Source: Sisyra terminalis
Lineage: Eukaryota > Arthropoda > Insecta > Neuroptera > Sisyridae
Length of the DNA stretch: 64,000 bases
Reading direction: 5' to 3'
NCBI GenBank assembly: GCA_958496175.1
Contig: OY292275.1
Location: 56,559,701-56,623,700, forward strand
Below the pieces are notes generated by a model, which saw only the letters and a program-made list of their open reading frames with translations, ran no database searches and was not told the DNA's origin. The stretch's first letter is position 1. Each line of letters begins with the position of its first letter. This document shows, in pieces, positions 48,575 to 60,449 of this stretch. Made by a program: the position numbers and the translations under genes.

Positions 48575-49912
48575 TTCTTTGTTAATAAAAATATCTTGAT
48601 CCAGATAATCTTGTATAATCTTGTGTTATCGTAGGAAAAATAAAAATAACATTATTCTTAATACAAATAGAAATTGGAACAGGTTTACCAATAAAAAAGG
48701 AATATAATGCAGGGGAATTACATGGATTTAAATTTTTTAGTCAATGTATCTATATTTTGAAACTATTTTAACATTTTTTTTTCAATTAAAACATAAAAGC
48801 AAAATCAAAATTAAATTTTTGAGCCCGTTTTCATCCAAATATTTTTTTTTTTTTGAACAATAGAACTATAACGAGAAGAGCTCAAAGAAATTGATTATGA
48901 AATCTAAAATTTCAAGCTTAAAACTGAAAAATTTAAATTAGCCAATTACGTATTGCACTACTCTATCGTTGACTAATTGTTTAGATTTGCAAAAATCAGG
49001 CCAAAAAAATGCGACAATCCTTACAAAAATGAATGCATTTTCGAGGAATTCATTTATTGTTCGATAATCTCGTGATGCGTTTATTTGTCTAAAATCACGT
49101 ATATAAAATTTGAATGGTACTAATCACGTCTTACGTGGAAATTATTAAATTGTCTTTGTCAAATTGAATGTGAATGCATCATCAAATGCACGTAAATCTA
49201 CACGAATCAATTATTTCGTTAACAATATTTAAGTGCCAGATTGGACTTTGATTTTTTTTCAATAGGAATCTCAAAACGCTTGTATAGTGTTTAGTAATCT
49301 TTAGTAATACGTTACACTTGTTAAATATGTGAATTGGAAATCCATAGATAATTATCTTTGATTTTATTGATGACGAAAAAGTTTAAAAGGAAACTTATTA
49401 TGTGGCGGTAATATCTTGGATTTTATGATAAAAACTTAATAAAATTTACTTAAAACTGTTATAACTTGAACTTAGGTTTATCTTTCCTCATCTAATTGTT
49501 TTTCTTGAAATAATATTAGTATACTTAGTACAGAAAAATAAAAAAATAAAATAAATACACATATAAGTGCAACCTGTTAGGGTTGTTATTTAATTTAGCC
49601 ATATCTTAGGTAGGAAAATGGCTATAGAAACTTTGCAATTTCATCTCTCAAATATGGAATGAAAGTAAAAGTTTCGATTTATTTTTTAAAATTATAATTG
49701 GTTTTATTATGATTTTCAGATATCTTTTGTACGAAAAGGTTATTAAGGGGTGAAAATTAGAATCGTAAATTAGTTCGAAAAATAAATTTGATTTTTACAA
49801 TAGTAAAGAATCTTTTAGCTTAAGAAAATTTAGTTTAAATTGGAAACCAAAGATGTGCCTGTATTTTTTAATAACTATCAATTCATTTGATTTAAGAACG
49901 TAAACACTGATT
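48575..49912. other. A+T-rich stretch with a more complex block at 49.0-49.25 kb
   Basis: No gene recognised. 49010-49230 is compositionally complex, with several CACGT words (ATCACGTAT, ATCACGTC, TTACGTGG, GCACGTAAA), and is a weak candidate for regulatory DNA. Confidence 0.3.
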
Positions 49913-49916
49913 TTCA

Positions 49917-50215
49917 TCAAAATAAGATTTTTTCGCTGACTTTGAACAGTTATACTGTGTATGCAATATATAAGATATATTGTAGTCAAATTTATGTAGT
50001 ATAATTTAATATAATAATATATAAAAATCATACCACAAACATAAATTTGCACAGAAATTCAAACAAAAATATTCGTGACGTATTGCCCAGATAAGTACTT
50101 CGATTGCCAAGCAATCTTCATCAAGTAGTTTGGATTGTACCTGCTTTGTGATGATTCACACAATGTAAATGTGAATCATCACGGAATCATCAGTTACGGA
50201 GTGATCAGCATTTTT
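49917..50215. mobile_element. repeat related to the 14.5-kb palindrome (copy 2)
   Basis: It is collinear with 47555-47800 (CAAAATAAGATTTTTTCG, TTTGAACAGTTAT, TGTGTATGCAATATATAAG, CAAATTTATGTAG), but the hammerhead-like core has lost the ACCACTGAGG part by deletion, leaving GAAGATTG-CTTGG-CAATC. The right end diverges into a separate small hairpin (GTGAATCATCACGGAATC region). Confidence 0.6.
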
Positions 50216-50271
50216 AAAGTAATTGTATATTTCATATTTTTATTTGATAAAACCTAATCAGTTTACATAGC

Positions 50272-50328
50272 AGTGGGGCTCCTTTTTTAATTTGCCCCAG
50301 GGCCCTTGGTTATCTAGCTACGCCACTG
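50272..50328. mobile_element. 57-bp hAT-like mini-relic
   Basis: Read on the minus strand it begins CAGTGGCGTAGCTAG, a very common hAT end, and finishes GGAGCCCCACTG, giving CAGTGG/CCACTG termini around a GGGCCCTGGGGC core. No target duplication is visible. Confidence 0.4.
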
Positions 50329-50329
50329 A

Positions 50330-51310
50330 ATATACTTTCTTTTTGCTTCAACAATGTCAACTTTTATGGCCATAATTTGGCCATTATATTAAAATATATT
50401 AAAGAAGCTCGTGTTCATATATGGAACTAATCGATTTGACCGTTTTGGAGTAATGTTGGTCACCGACTTTGAAAACACTATTTCGAGAAAAAAGTGTTTA
50501 AAGTTTGAAAAGCACTTTACATAGGATAAAAACGCCTTTTCAAATTTGCGTATAACTCCGAAAATATTCACCGGAACGATATAAAATTTTCTGTATGAAT
50601 TCTTAAATATATGTACATTAGGAAAGAAAAATGATTTTTTGAAAATTATAACTGTATATAACCCCTTCAAACTTTTCAATGTATGCACACAACTGCAATT
50701 GCATCAAATTTGAACAATTTTATTTTTTTTATTTTTATGATTCCATATAGTCAATTAAATCAATCAGAAATAATTCCAACAGAACCACTGTGATGTCAGC
50801 AAACATGTTTTATTTACCACTTATTCATCAAGTTGAAATTTGATATTTTAACAAAGGTATGTGCTCCAATTTGAATACAATAATTTTTTATTTAAAAAGC
50901 TCTACTTAAAGTTAGTGTTAAAAAATTGCCTTAATGAGGCCTTAAAGATGAAAATTTGATTTTAAAGACAACCAAATTGGGTACCAATTGGTGTTTCAAT
51001 AAGAAATGCAAACGATATATCAATTTTTTCAAACATCGATTTATCGTTCATAAACATCGGTTTTGTATCCTAAAACATCAATGATCTTCATGAGCAATGG
51101 CTTAAAAACGATATTTAATCATAGCACTATTATCTGTTACATTCATAATCTACTACTTAATGCATAAACCATCATATTATAATAAAACACGTGAGATTAA
51201 ATACTACCGATAGGTTAGATTAGTTTATATTGTAATCTAATGACGTTAGATTATAAACTGAAAAAGTTTACACTTGATGGGATATTTTTATTTATAAAAC
51301 ATCGAAAAAG
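50330..51310. other. non-genic stretch with possible dispersed repeat
   Basis: The block 50389-50690 has a minus-strand open frame of 99 codons but a repeat-like phrase structure (TATAACTCCGAAAATATTCA...GGAACGATATAAAATTTTC) common in non-coding insect repeats; I do not call it a gene. Confidence 0.35.
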
Positions 51311-51311
51311 G

Positions 51312-51313
<2 letters not shown>

Positions 51314-51380
<67 letters not shown>
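51314..51380. repeat. (AT)n microsatellite
   Basis: An uninterrupted 67-bp AT dinucleotide run. The open frame across it codes only for alternating Tyr/Ile and is not a gene. Confidence 0.97.
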
Positions 51381-51384
<4 letters not shown>

Positions 51385-51387
<3 letters not shown>

Positions 51388-52260
51388 TATATAAATGTCA
51401 ATATGTTTATCACCGATGTTGAATTTTTAAAAAAATCGATATTTTTATGAATAATGTTGCATCCCTAGTTTCAATCGGCGTCTATAGTTTGTTTTTTAAT
51501 GCGTTCGTCTTTTTCGAAATCTTAACTTTTGGAGATGGATAATAACTTTATATGCTTGATTTTATTAAGAGCTGATTAATATTGTTTACCTTCAACTTCG
51601 CTTAAGTGACATAAAATTTGATAGTTTTTTGAGTTATCGTATCAACCAATACGTTGAGGTATCAATCAAAGTGCATATTATGTCTTTAAAAATCATGAAT
51701 TTTTAATCCCCCAGTTATTCGTAGGAAGTGGTTATTCCTTCATTTTACCAAGAAATATTAGATCTATAAACAGAAAATTTTATTAACGATAATATAATTT
51801 TTGAGTTTTTAGTACTCATTGTTATGTGAACAAAATTGTTCATTTTGCTAATTGCACTTATTTCCTTTACAAAATTCAACTTTATACATCAACAATGTAG
51901 ACTTTAAGAGTAACTTTAAGCATATTTTGATGTCTTTCTGGTAGAATTGTAGAATGAATTTTCTAGTCTTCCGAAAAGTATTGAACTTTAGGTGTAGATA
52001 ATCAAGCTTTACCATAAAGCTTTGCTATTAGAAGTTTCTTTAAACTGTGAAACTTATATATATATATATATATTTTTTATACATATTTTTAAGAGACACC
52101 CCTAGTAAAACTTTTGAAGAAGTAAATGAAAGCCCAACTCGTAAAATTTTGCTAATTATCCTTTCCTTTTTCCTGTCGGAAAAGTTTCTTTCTTCTTGAC
52201 CAAATTTCTTGCTACAATTGTTCCACTAACGCTGTGTATTGCTTCTGTTTAATGGTTTTC
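51385..52260. other. A+T-rich non-genic stretch
   Basis: Nothing recognised except a short TA tract near 52057-52072 and a pyrimidine-rich patch at 52160-52200, just upstream of the LINE relic. Confidence 0.4.
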
Positions 52261-52267
52261 CAAAGCA

Positions 52268-53301
52268 ATGAACGTTGTGTTGATATACCAAAAAGCAATA
52301 ACCGAAACTTTTCCAGCTGATTGTTGTACTTTTGGCCAATTTCAATGGATTTCAATTGTTGACAATGCAACCGAAGAGTTTAACAAAAAGAAGCACATTG
52401 GCTTGGTTACTCTCGACATAGAAAAAGCATTTGATACCGTCTGGCACGCTTGGCTGCTATTTAAACTAATAAAATACAGATTTTCGAAGTACCTAATTAG
52501 ATTGATCTCTCCTATCTCCATAACAAAACTTTTCGGGTTCAGATGGCGAATACATTGTCTGGCCAAAAGAAAATAACAGCCGGTGTACCCCAAGGATCAG
52601 TTCTAGGACCTATATTATTTATTATATATTTAAATGACATCCCTTGTAGGAACAACTTAGCAGTGTCACTTTTTGCAGATGATTCGGCACTGTCCGTGTC
52701 ATCCTGGAGAACTGACACAGTAGCCAATAAACTAACGAAAAACTTAGATCGAATAAATAGGTATTTCTTAAAATGGAGAATTCAAATAAATGTTGGAAAA
52801 ACAAAAGCCATTTTAAAAACTAAACGAAGGCCAATTAAAAAGAAACGTGTTAGAATTGCTAACCAAAAAATAGAGTGATCTCCCACACTAAAGTACCTGG
52901 GGGTATTTTGGACCAAAAACTAACTTTCGCAGCACATATAAATAATCTAGTGCAAAAATAAAAGGGTCTAATTATGGACCTATTCCCCTTGCTAAATAGA
53001 AACAGTGCTCTAAGCACAAAAAAACAAAATACTTTTGTACAAAGGTCTGGGAAGACCAATGCTCACGTATCCTGCACCATGCTGGAGTTTTACTAGTGAA
53101 ACTAATCTTAAAAAACTCCAGGTGACACAAAACAAATTTTTAAGATTTGGTCTAAATGCCCGCAGGTATTCACTGATTAAACAACTACATCAAGATGGAA
53201 GCCTTCCAATGATAAAAGTATTTTTAAGGGGACTGTGTGAAAAATTCTTTTTAAGATGCGAGGATAATGAGAGTGCCCCAATAAAATGTATAGGCAGCTA
53301 A
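52268..53301 (+). pseudogene. Jockey-clade LINE reverse transcriptase relic
   Basis: Plus-strand pieces follow the domain order of a Jockey reverse transcriptase. TLDIEKAFDTVWHAWL (palm, first catalytic Asp) is in the first frame, about 52408-52455. After a frameshift near 52505 come SYLHNKTFRV, the box GVPQGSVLGPILFIIYLNDI and the catalytic SLFADDSAL (about 52665-52690), then KWRIQINVGKTKAI. A stop at 52876 interrupts KYLGV; after another frame change, YKGLGRPMLTYPAPCW and LKKLQVTQNKFLR complete the thumb, ending at 53301. The A+T-rich 3'UTR continues to an ATTATTAATATTATTTT tail near 53585. The endonuclease ORF and ORF1 are missing (5' truncation). The intact FADD and few breaks make it the best-preserved LINE in the window, but it is not functional. 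Confidence 0.88.
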
Positions 53302-53590
53302 ACATAAGAGAATAAAACATATTATTCACTAATTTTTAATTATCAAAATAAGTGCTGGGTTTTTTAAGGTCGTTTTTCCTAGTGATCTGAGACAGATATC
53401 TTTAAATATTTATATAGTTAAGAATCATATTATTTTTTTTTCTATTTTCTATGTTTTCTAAAGTTCTTGAAAGGCAAAGACATGCGTCTGGAACTTTAAC
53501 TATTATATGATTTTATTTCTTTTATTGTATATATATTGTTACTGTAGAGTAGACCAATAAAAAACTTTTATTATTAATATTATTTTTTAA
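53302..53590 (+). mobile_element. 3'UTR and tail of the Jockey-like LINE
   Basis: A+T-rich sequence following the reverse transcriptase, with ACCAATAAAAAACTTTTATT and an ATT-rich tail, typical of LINE 3' ends. The boundary is approximate. Confidence 0.5.
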
Positions 53591-53594
53591 ATTA

Positions 53595-54958
53595 CTAGCT
53601 ATCAATTATACTCTGGAATATAAAGATGAATCCTGATTTCATTCATTGTGGTCAATCGAAGCAATCATTTAACGTTTAACAGATTCAATATTATAAATCT
53701 TTGTGATTTTTTCGATCTTTTGCTGGACTTTTTTACTGTTTTCTGAAGTAGACATCACATTTGAATGTTCAAAAAATTCTGCTTTTAAACTTAGAATATT
53801 ATTTTAGGGGGAGCAGATTTTTTAAGATATTTAAAATATGATTTTCTTTATCAAAAACAATGTATAATTATCACAAAAAAATCGATTTTATCTAATAATT
53901 GGAAAATTTTGAATGAAGTGTCGTTAAATCTTCAATACCTTGATGAATAACGGAATTAATTTTTGAAGGTCATGCCTCTGTCTAATGCCAAAGTATTGGA
54001 AGATTTATCTTGTTACTATATATCATACTAAACAATTTTTTTTCCACTATCTGTTAAATAGTTTTAGGCTTTTTTGGAAGATTGCATTTAAAATTTGCAT
54101 CGAATTCCTTACACTATTAGAAATAGATAATGAATGATTTGAAGAGTTTATTTCAAAAATCAATCACTGATATCACCTTTCATTTATTTCAAATATTTTT
54201 ATGATAATCCAAGTATTAAATTTGAGGATTACAAATGCAAACACTGATGAAAACAATGAAGGCAATAACAAATACATTTATTTCAACAAATAATCAGTTC
54301 AAGGTGTTAATTTTCAACAAATTACACTGACAACATTTAAAAATACTCTCTGATAATTTTACCCAACTTTTTCCATTTGTTATTGTTCATCCAATTACCA
54401 ATTAATTTACATGACAAATTAAGAATTGCATCATCTTTGTCTAAAACCCAATCACTTGACTCAGTATACTATTAACACCTTACTTCTGGAAAAATCATTT
54501 TATTTTTTTCCCTTTGTTACGAACAAGGAAATTTTTCTAATGCTAAAGAGCTTTTATGTGGGGAAATTTTCTTGTGTTTTTTTTTTTTTTTAAGTCTTTG
54601 AGGTCGTTTGAAATAATATTATTATTATTCTATCGATTTCTCTAATGACTTCATTTATTGCGCCAATAAAAGTAATTGATAAGTGAAAATATTTGCTGTT
54701 CGTATTGGCTTTATTTGCAGAAACAATCCCAGACAGTTCACTGAACAAAATGAAATATTGTAGCGATGAAAATAGGGTCGATGGAATGCTAGCGATTTGC
54801 AACAATTAGAAAATAAAAATAATGTTTGGGGAAAATTTTATCAGAAAACTTTTTTTGACATTATGAAAATGGAAACTGTGTTTAATTATTATGGAAGTAA
54901 TATAGATTAATTGTTGTAGAAGGAATTTAAAAAAAATCAAATAGTTTTCATGAAATAT
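53595..54958. other. A+T-rich non-genic stretch
   Basis: Nothing recognised. Confidence 0.4.
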
Positions 54959-54963
54959 AGCTA

Positions 54964-55183
54964 CAGTGTAATCTCATAAATCCGGCACTATTAAAAACAG
55001 AAGGATGCCGGATTATTGGAGTGTTCGGATTACTGAATTATAGTGAAAATGTCATAGGCAATGAATAAAATAATGCATCTCAAAGAGGGAATAAATGTAG
55101 AGGGGGAAGGGAGGTGTGGGCGAAGGATACCGGATTAGTGACGTGCCGATTTATCGAAGTGCCGGATTAGTGAGATTATACTG
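54964..55183. mobile_element. pogo/Tigger-like MITE
   Basis: CAGTGTAATCTCATAAATCC at the left and the inverse of CAGTATAATCTCACTAATCC at the right, both continuing GGCAC, with TA on each side (54962-54963; 55184-55185). ATCCGGCA words recur inside both ends. CAGTxTAATCTC...AATCCGGCA termini are characteristic of pogo/Tigger elements. It is 220 bp and non-coding. Confidence 0.82.
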
Positions 55184-55237
55184 TAATAGGTTTCAGATAA
55201 ACAATGGCATTTGAGTGGGAATTAATAAAATTTAAAT

Positions 55238-56000
55238 AAAGCCTTTAAGGGATGATCGTTTGACGATGCTTTTTAAATTCAGAGATTTGAGTACAAAAGT
55301 TTTCGCAGGCTAATAAAATTTTTCATTTTTGTATAAAAATGTTGGACTTTAAAAAGAAATTTCTTTCGAAATTTCGAAATAATATCTCTATCAAAAAAAT
55401 CCACTTAGTATTCCATGTGTTTTCGGATAGATTCTTATGTAGATTTTTATGTGGTTTCCTATGTGGATCCTTAAATGGTTTCCCCCATATTCCTACAGGA
55501 ATCCACATAGTTAAAGGGGTTTTAAAAATTAAAACCTTTTAAGGGGTGATAGTTTGACGATGCTTTTTAAATTCATAGATTTGAGTATAAAAGTTTTTGC
55601 AGACTAATAATTTTTTTCTTTTTTTTTTGTATGAAAACGTTGAACTTGAAAAAGAAATTTCTTTCGAAATTTGGAAATAATATCCCTTTCAAAAAAAACC
55701 ACTTAGAATTTCATGTCCTTTCTGATGGATTCTTATGTGGATCTCTAAATGGTTTCCCCCATATTCCTACAGGAATCCACATAGTAATAGGACTTAAAAA
55801 AATATCTTTTAAAACTTTAAAATAAAATCCCTGTCAAAAGAATTCACGAAGGTATCCATATGTTTTTTTGTCGGATAAATTCTTATTTGGATTCTTCTGT
55901 GGTTTCCCATGTAGTGTCCCATGAGGATTTCTATGTGGATCCCTAAGTGGTTTCCCTCATATTGCACCAGGAATCAACATAGGAAAATCCAATGATTTCC
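55238..56000 (+). repeat. about 300-bp unit in tandem (two copies plus a partial), with a degenerate 12-nt motif
   Basis: Unit 1 (55238-55535) and unit 2 (55540-55815) share GTTTGACGATGCTTTTTAAA, then AAAAAGAAATTTCTTTCG, then CCCCCATATTCCTACAGG. A third partial copy runs to about 56000. The second half of each unit is a run of words like TATGTGGATTC and TGGTTTCC spaced about 12 nt apart. Open frames through it give only FLCGFLCGS-type repeats and are not genes. Inverted relatives lie at 10.99-11.4 kb; a further piece is at 56.65-56.78 kb. Confidence 0.72.
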
Positions 56001-56639
56001 ACATAGATTGTCACAATATTTTCCCATAAAAATTTCAAGAATAGCATTGTCAAATACTTGAACTAAAAATTTTATTTATTAATTTATTTTTATATATTTT
56101 ATTAAGGAATGTAAAATAAAGTTTGTCCTTCAGTGCTAATTAAATGATTTAACGTTGCCAAATACATTGTTATTTTTCAGTTCCATCAAAGATCCCTTTC
56201 TTTAATAAATATTAAAGGTATAAATCAATATATACAAAGCATATATAAAAACGTTCCCTTAGAAATAGTGCAAATATATGCAAATTTCTGACGTCAATGG
56301 AAAAAATGTACCATTCGCTCATATTATCATAGAGATGATGTATAGAGTTCTCATGTTGTATATTATCAATGCTTTTATAGTGTCCCAACAAATTAGCTTA
56401 AATTTTGGAGATTCTATCTCTGTCTACCTAAGTTAATCATGCGCATTGCATAAAATGTGATAACGACCATTTTTAATGAGTTCGTTGAAGTTAAATGAGA
56501 GTTAGAAAGAGATAGAATTACTGAAACAATTACGAGGTCAAAAATAGTTAGACATGAGTCTCCTATTCTACACCTCTGTACATAATATCTTATAATCTTG
56601 AATGATTGGATTTCAAAAAAATCTAAATTTTCTTTTGAA

Positions 56640-56790
56640 AATTAGGTATTTTTATTTCTCTCTTTATTTCCCGTATAAGTCCACATAAATTCATCCTTTT
56701 CCTTGTGGTTTCTTTATTAATCTACTTAAATCCACCCAATTTTATGTGGTTTCCATATAAATCCATACAGATTTTTTTCATAGATTTGCG
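56640..56790 (+). repeat. outlying block of the TATGTGGATTTC-type repeat
   Basis: Contains CTTGTGGTTTC, TTATGTGGTTTCC, AAGTCCACATAAATTC and ATAAATCCATAC in the same approximate 12-nt phasing as the 55.3-56.0 kb units. Confidence 0.45.
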
Positions 56791-56794
56791 ATTT

Positions 56795-57695
56795 GAAAAA
56801 CTTTTAGCTGGCAATTCAGGAGGGATGTTCATAATAACATTAAGCAAAACCAGCTGCGCTAGTTTCAATTTAGATTTAAAGTTTTTCCTCGAAAACTCAA
56901 AATTTCAAGTTAAAAAAGTATAGACACCTACCCTAGCATCAACCCCCTTGGTCTCTCTGAGAATTATATTTGTTTTTTAAGGAAAACATAAATATTTTAT
57001 AAATAAGAAAATAGTATGAAAAATCAATTTAATATTACAGATTTTCATCATACAACTTACGGTGGTTGTAGATTGGATAGGGTGTATTATACTGTAAATG
57101 TTTATTGGGGAGAAAGTTATATTTTTCTCCTTAAAATATGCTCTGCAAATTTGAGTTTTGAATCATACTTAATATTGTTTAGATTCTCTAAATTTTCCAA
57201 AGAAAAATGTTAATTTTTAAGGGTTGAAGGCTCTTTATATGGATTTCAGTTTTAAATGAATATTTCTAGACAATTCGTTTTAAAATTATTGAATAATATT
57301 CAATTATTTGCAACAATAAAAACCTTAATACATTAAGTAATAAGTTATAAAAGAATATAACAATAAAATCAGCAAATCAAATCATAATTAATAAAGGCTA
57401 TAATTTTTATTATTATCATGTCCATTTTAACTATATGCAAAGTCTTAACAATATTATTTTCGTTTCGAAATTTCTTTCATTAAAAAATCCTTTAAATATT
57501 ACTTGAATTTCAAAGTTCTTAACAACAAACAAATTGTCCAATTATTATTCCATTCAAAACTTAAGTTATTTGAATGGTGAACTTGAAAAAAAAATGCCAA
57601 TTTACAGCAACAATTAAAATTCCCATTTAAAAATGTTAAAAAATTCAAAGTATCTCACCATTAATTATTGGGGAATAAAGACGAAATAAACTTTG
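56795..57695. other. A+T-rich non-genic stretch
   Basis: Short open frames at 56705-56923 and 57016-57213 have no recognisable motif. Confidence 0.35.
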
Positions 57696-57699
57696 TTCA

Positions 57700-58310
57700 C
57701 TAAACACTTGATTCAGGTTTCGGTTTTCTCGATTTTGTGCCGCGAAAATTTAACGTATTTTCCAAGTGGAAATTACATTGGTTTAAACAAAACGAAGCGA
57801 TGTTTTAGCAAAGGGATGGAAACCGCGCGAATTGCTCTGTTTACATTGAGTTTATGATTGTAAGCAAAAAAGTGCAAATAGAAACAATTTGCAAAATGAT
57901 AACAAATAACAAATGTTTTTTTTGTGCGTACAAAACAGTGTGTTTTGTTATTTTAAAACGACTGTTCTGCAACAATATCAACGGAAGACTAAGTTGGTGG
58001 CTAACAAAGATAATATTAATACCATAAAAATGGAAGAAACCGCCTATCGAATTTACAATAGTTAATAATAATCAGAGTGGGGTTTTGCATACAGAGAATA
58101 ATCCATGTATGGTGCATAGATCGGTATATACCCAATGGTGGGTGGGTGCATAATGAAATGCCACATTTCTTGCAACAATTACTACGCATAGCGAAAACCA
58201 TGCGAGTGCTACTTGCGTGTAATAATAGTGCCAGTGGTTCGATTGTAATCATTTGGACGTGTTATCAACGAAAGGGCATAAAACTTTTTCAAATTTATTT
58301 TTTCATGTCA
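57700..58310. promoter_or_regulatory. compositionally complex non-coding block; candidate enhancer
   Basis: Balanced composition with CpG-containing words (GTGCCGCGAAAA, AACCGCGCGAATTG, ACGAAGCGATG), several ATGATAAC/GATAATA words, no terminal repeats, and open frames on opposite strands that overlap and lack motifs. This is unlike its A+T-rich and repetitive neighbours. Inference from composition only; conservation was not testable here. Confidence 0.25.
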
Positions 58311-58461
58311 ATTCTATGACTCATTTTGAAGAAAAAAATTAACATTAATTTTTACTTCAGTCATTAAACAGTTAATGTTAATGATAGGAAAGTGTTCCGG
58401 ACGAACAACCTTACTATTGTTCTTATCTTATAATAAAGTTTGACTGATAATTGCAAAATTT

Positions 58462-58886
58462 ATCTAAATAAAATGATTTTTTTATTTTTTTTTAATTTTC
58501 TTTAACTAACCCCATAAGTTCCGCGCTATGATTACATCGGTGATATGAGTATTAAAATTATGTCCAATGAATTTTTGTATATCAAGTGAATGAGGGGTTT
58601 GAAGGGATATTACATAAAAAAATATATAAAAGTAAATATGTTATTCGTTAATGTTTAGGAAATACTTAACTTGAAACTATTCATCTCTTTGTCTAATTTA
58701 TCATAAACTTTGGTTACTTAATTTGCGTCATTTTCTTTCTCAAATAAATCAAATGTTTATCAATCAATTTTCGAAGGATAGCAATTTTTTTCTTTTCCGT
58801 AAACCAAAATTAGTTGATACTTATATGAAAACAGCAATTCTATGATAGTTGCTCACTAGAAAATTCCTCACACGAAAGTTGCTCAT
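58462..58886 (-). repeat. inverted arm flanking the 572-bp tandem array
   Basis: This is the reverse complement of the outer part of the adjoining tandem unit (matching up to 59460), sharing CCGCGCTATGATTACATCGG and CTCATTCACTTGATATAC in inverse orientation. With 58887-58919 it forms a 458-bp arm facing 58998-59460 across a 78-bp loop. Confidence 0.85.
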
Positions 58887-60138
58887 ATGGAAATTTACTC
58901 AGATAGAAAATTCCTCTCACAGAAATTAATGCACAATGATATGACTCGTTTATTTTGAAAGTGGCGTAAGTCCATTTCAAAGTCTATATGGTCTATATGA
59001 GAGGAATTTTCTATTTGAGTAAATTTCCATATGGGCAGCTTTCGTGTGAGGAATTTTCTAGTGAACAACTATCAGAATTGTTGTTTTCATATGACTATCA
59101 ACCAATTTTAGTTTGCAGAAAAGAAAAAATTTGCTACCCTTCGAAAATTGATTGATAAACATTTGATTTATTTGAGAAAGAAAATGCCGCAAATTAAGTA
59201 AACAAAGTTTATAATAAAGTAGACAAAGAAATGGATAGTTTCAAGTTAAGTATTTCTTAACTAACATTAGCGAATAAAATATTTGTTTTATACATACATT
59301 TTTTATGTAATACCCCTTCAAACCCCTCATTCACTTGATATACAAAAATTCATTGGACATAATTTATAATATTCATATCACCGATGTAATCATAGCGCGG
59401 AACTTATGGGGTTAATTATAGAAAATTAAAAAAAAAATAAAAAAATCATTTTATTTAGATGGAAATTTACTCAAATAGAAAATTCCTCTCACAGAAATTA
59501 ATGCACAATGATATGACTCGTTTATTTTGAAAGTGGTGTAAGTCCATTTCAAAGTCTATATGGTCTATATGAGAGAAATTTTCTATTTGAGTAAATTTCC
59601 ATATGGGCAACTTTCGTGTGAGGAATTTTCTAGTGAACAACTATCAGAATTGTTGTTTTCATATGACTATCAACCAATTTTAGTTTGCAGAAAAGAAAAA
59701 ATTTGCTACCCTTCGAAAATTGATTGATAAACATTTGATTTATTTGAGAAAGAAAATAACGTAAATTAAGTAACCAAAGTTTATAATAAAGTAGACAAAG
59801 AAATGGATAGTTTCAAGTTAAGTATTTCTTAACTAACATTAGCGAATAAAATATTTGTTTTATACATACATTTTTTTATGTAATATTCCTTCAAACCCCT
59901 CATTCACTTGATATACAAAAATTCATTGGACATAATTTATAATATTCATATCACCGATGTAATCATAGCGCGGAACTTATGGGGTTAATTAAAGAAAAAT
60001 AAAAAAAAATAAAAAAATCATTTTATTTAGATGGAAATTTACTCAAATAGAAAATTCCTCTCACAGAAATTAATGCACAATGATATGACTCGTTTATTTT
60101 GAAAGTGGCGTAAGTCCATTTCAAAGTCTATATGGTGA
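58887..60138 (+). repeat. 572-bp tandem array (2.2 copies)
   Basis: ATGGAAATTTACTC recurs at 58887, 59459 and 60031, a constant period of 572 bp. Copies 1 and 2 are nearly identical; copy 3 breaks off at about 60138. Each unit contains a run of 15-18-nt words of the form TGTGAGGAATTTTC, TTTGAGTAAATTTCC and TATGGGCAACTTTCG, then a unique part with CCGATGTAATCATAGCGCGG. No coding frame. Nearly identical copies indicate recent amplification. Confidence 0.88.
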
Positions 60139-60332
60139 CTCTTCTTCTTGTAACTAAAGCAAAGTATGTTAATTATTATCTGCTAAGTTTTCACAAATTA
60201 CTGATTTCATTTTAATTGTTAACAAAAACGCCAATTATACCCTCCTCCTTAGTATCTTATGTTCCCATGGTTAAAAATGATAACACTTTAGGGATTGTTC
60301 TTGAAATGGACTTAACTCACTTTCAAAATAAA
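60093..60332. mobile_element. 240-bp fold-back element, copy 1
   Basis: TTTATTTTGAAAGTGGCG (from 60093) through AAGTCCATTTCAA is mirrored by TTGAAATGGACTTAACTCAC ending at 60332; 29 of 32 positions pair. A second copy lies at 62389-62629. The left terminal repeat also occurs, alone, in the loop of each 572-bp unit. The interior has a short frame but no motif. Confidence 0.7.
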
Positions 60333-60449
60333 CAGTTCATATATCCTCACATGGAAATTAACCGACTGTTGTTACGTCATTATAAGTATTGTAGTACACT
60401 ACTAACCAATTTGAAAAGAAATCTTGTTTTTTGCAAATAAAAAAAAATC

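Noticed and set aside
50389..50688. 99-codon minus-strand frame
   Set aside because: No motif, Phe/Lys/Ser-rich as expected for A+T-rich DNA, and the nucleotide sequence looks like a dispersed non-coding repeat.
51240..51422. Open frame with a Tyr-Ile repeat
   Set aside because: It is a translation of the (AT)n microsatellite.
58016..58319. Overlapping frames of about 80 codons on both strands
   Set aside because: Both strands open at once with no motif; the block is better explained as complex non-coding DNA.
58887..60138. CRISPR-like array
   Set aside because: Units are 572 bp and head-to-tail with no unique spacers; the genome is eukaryotic.
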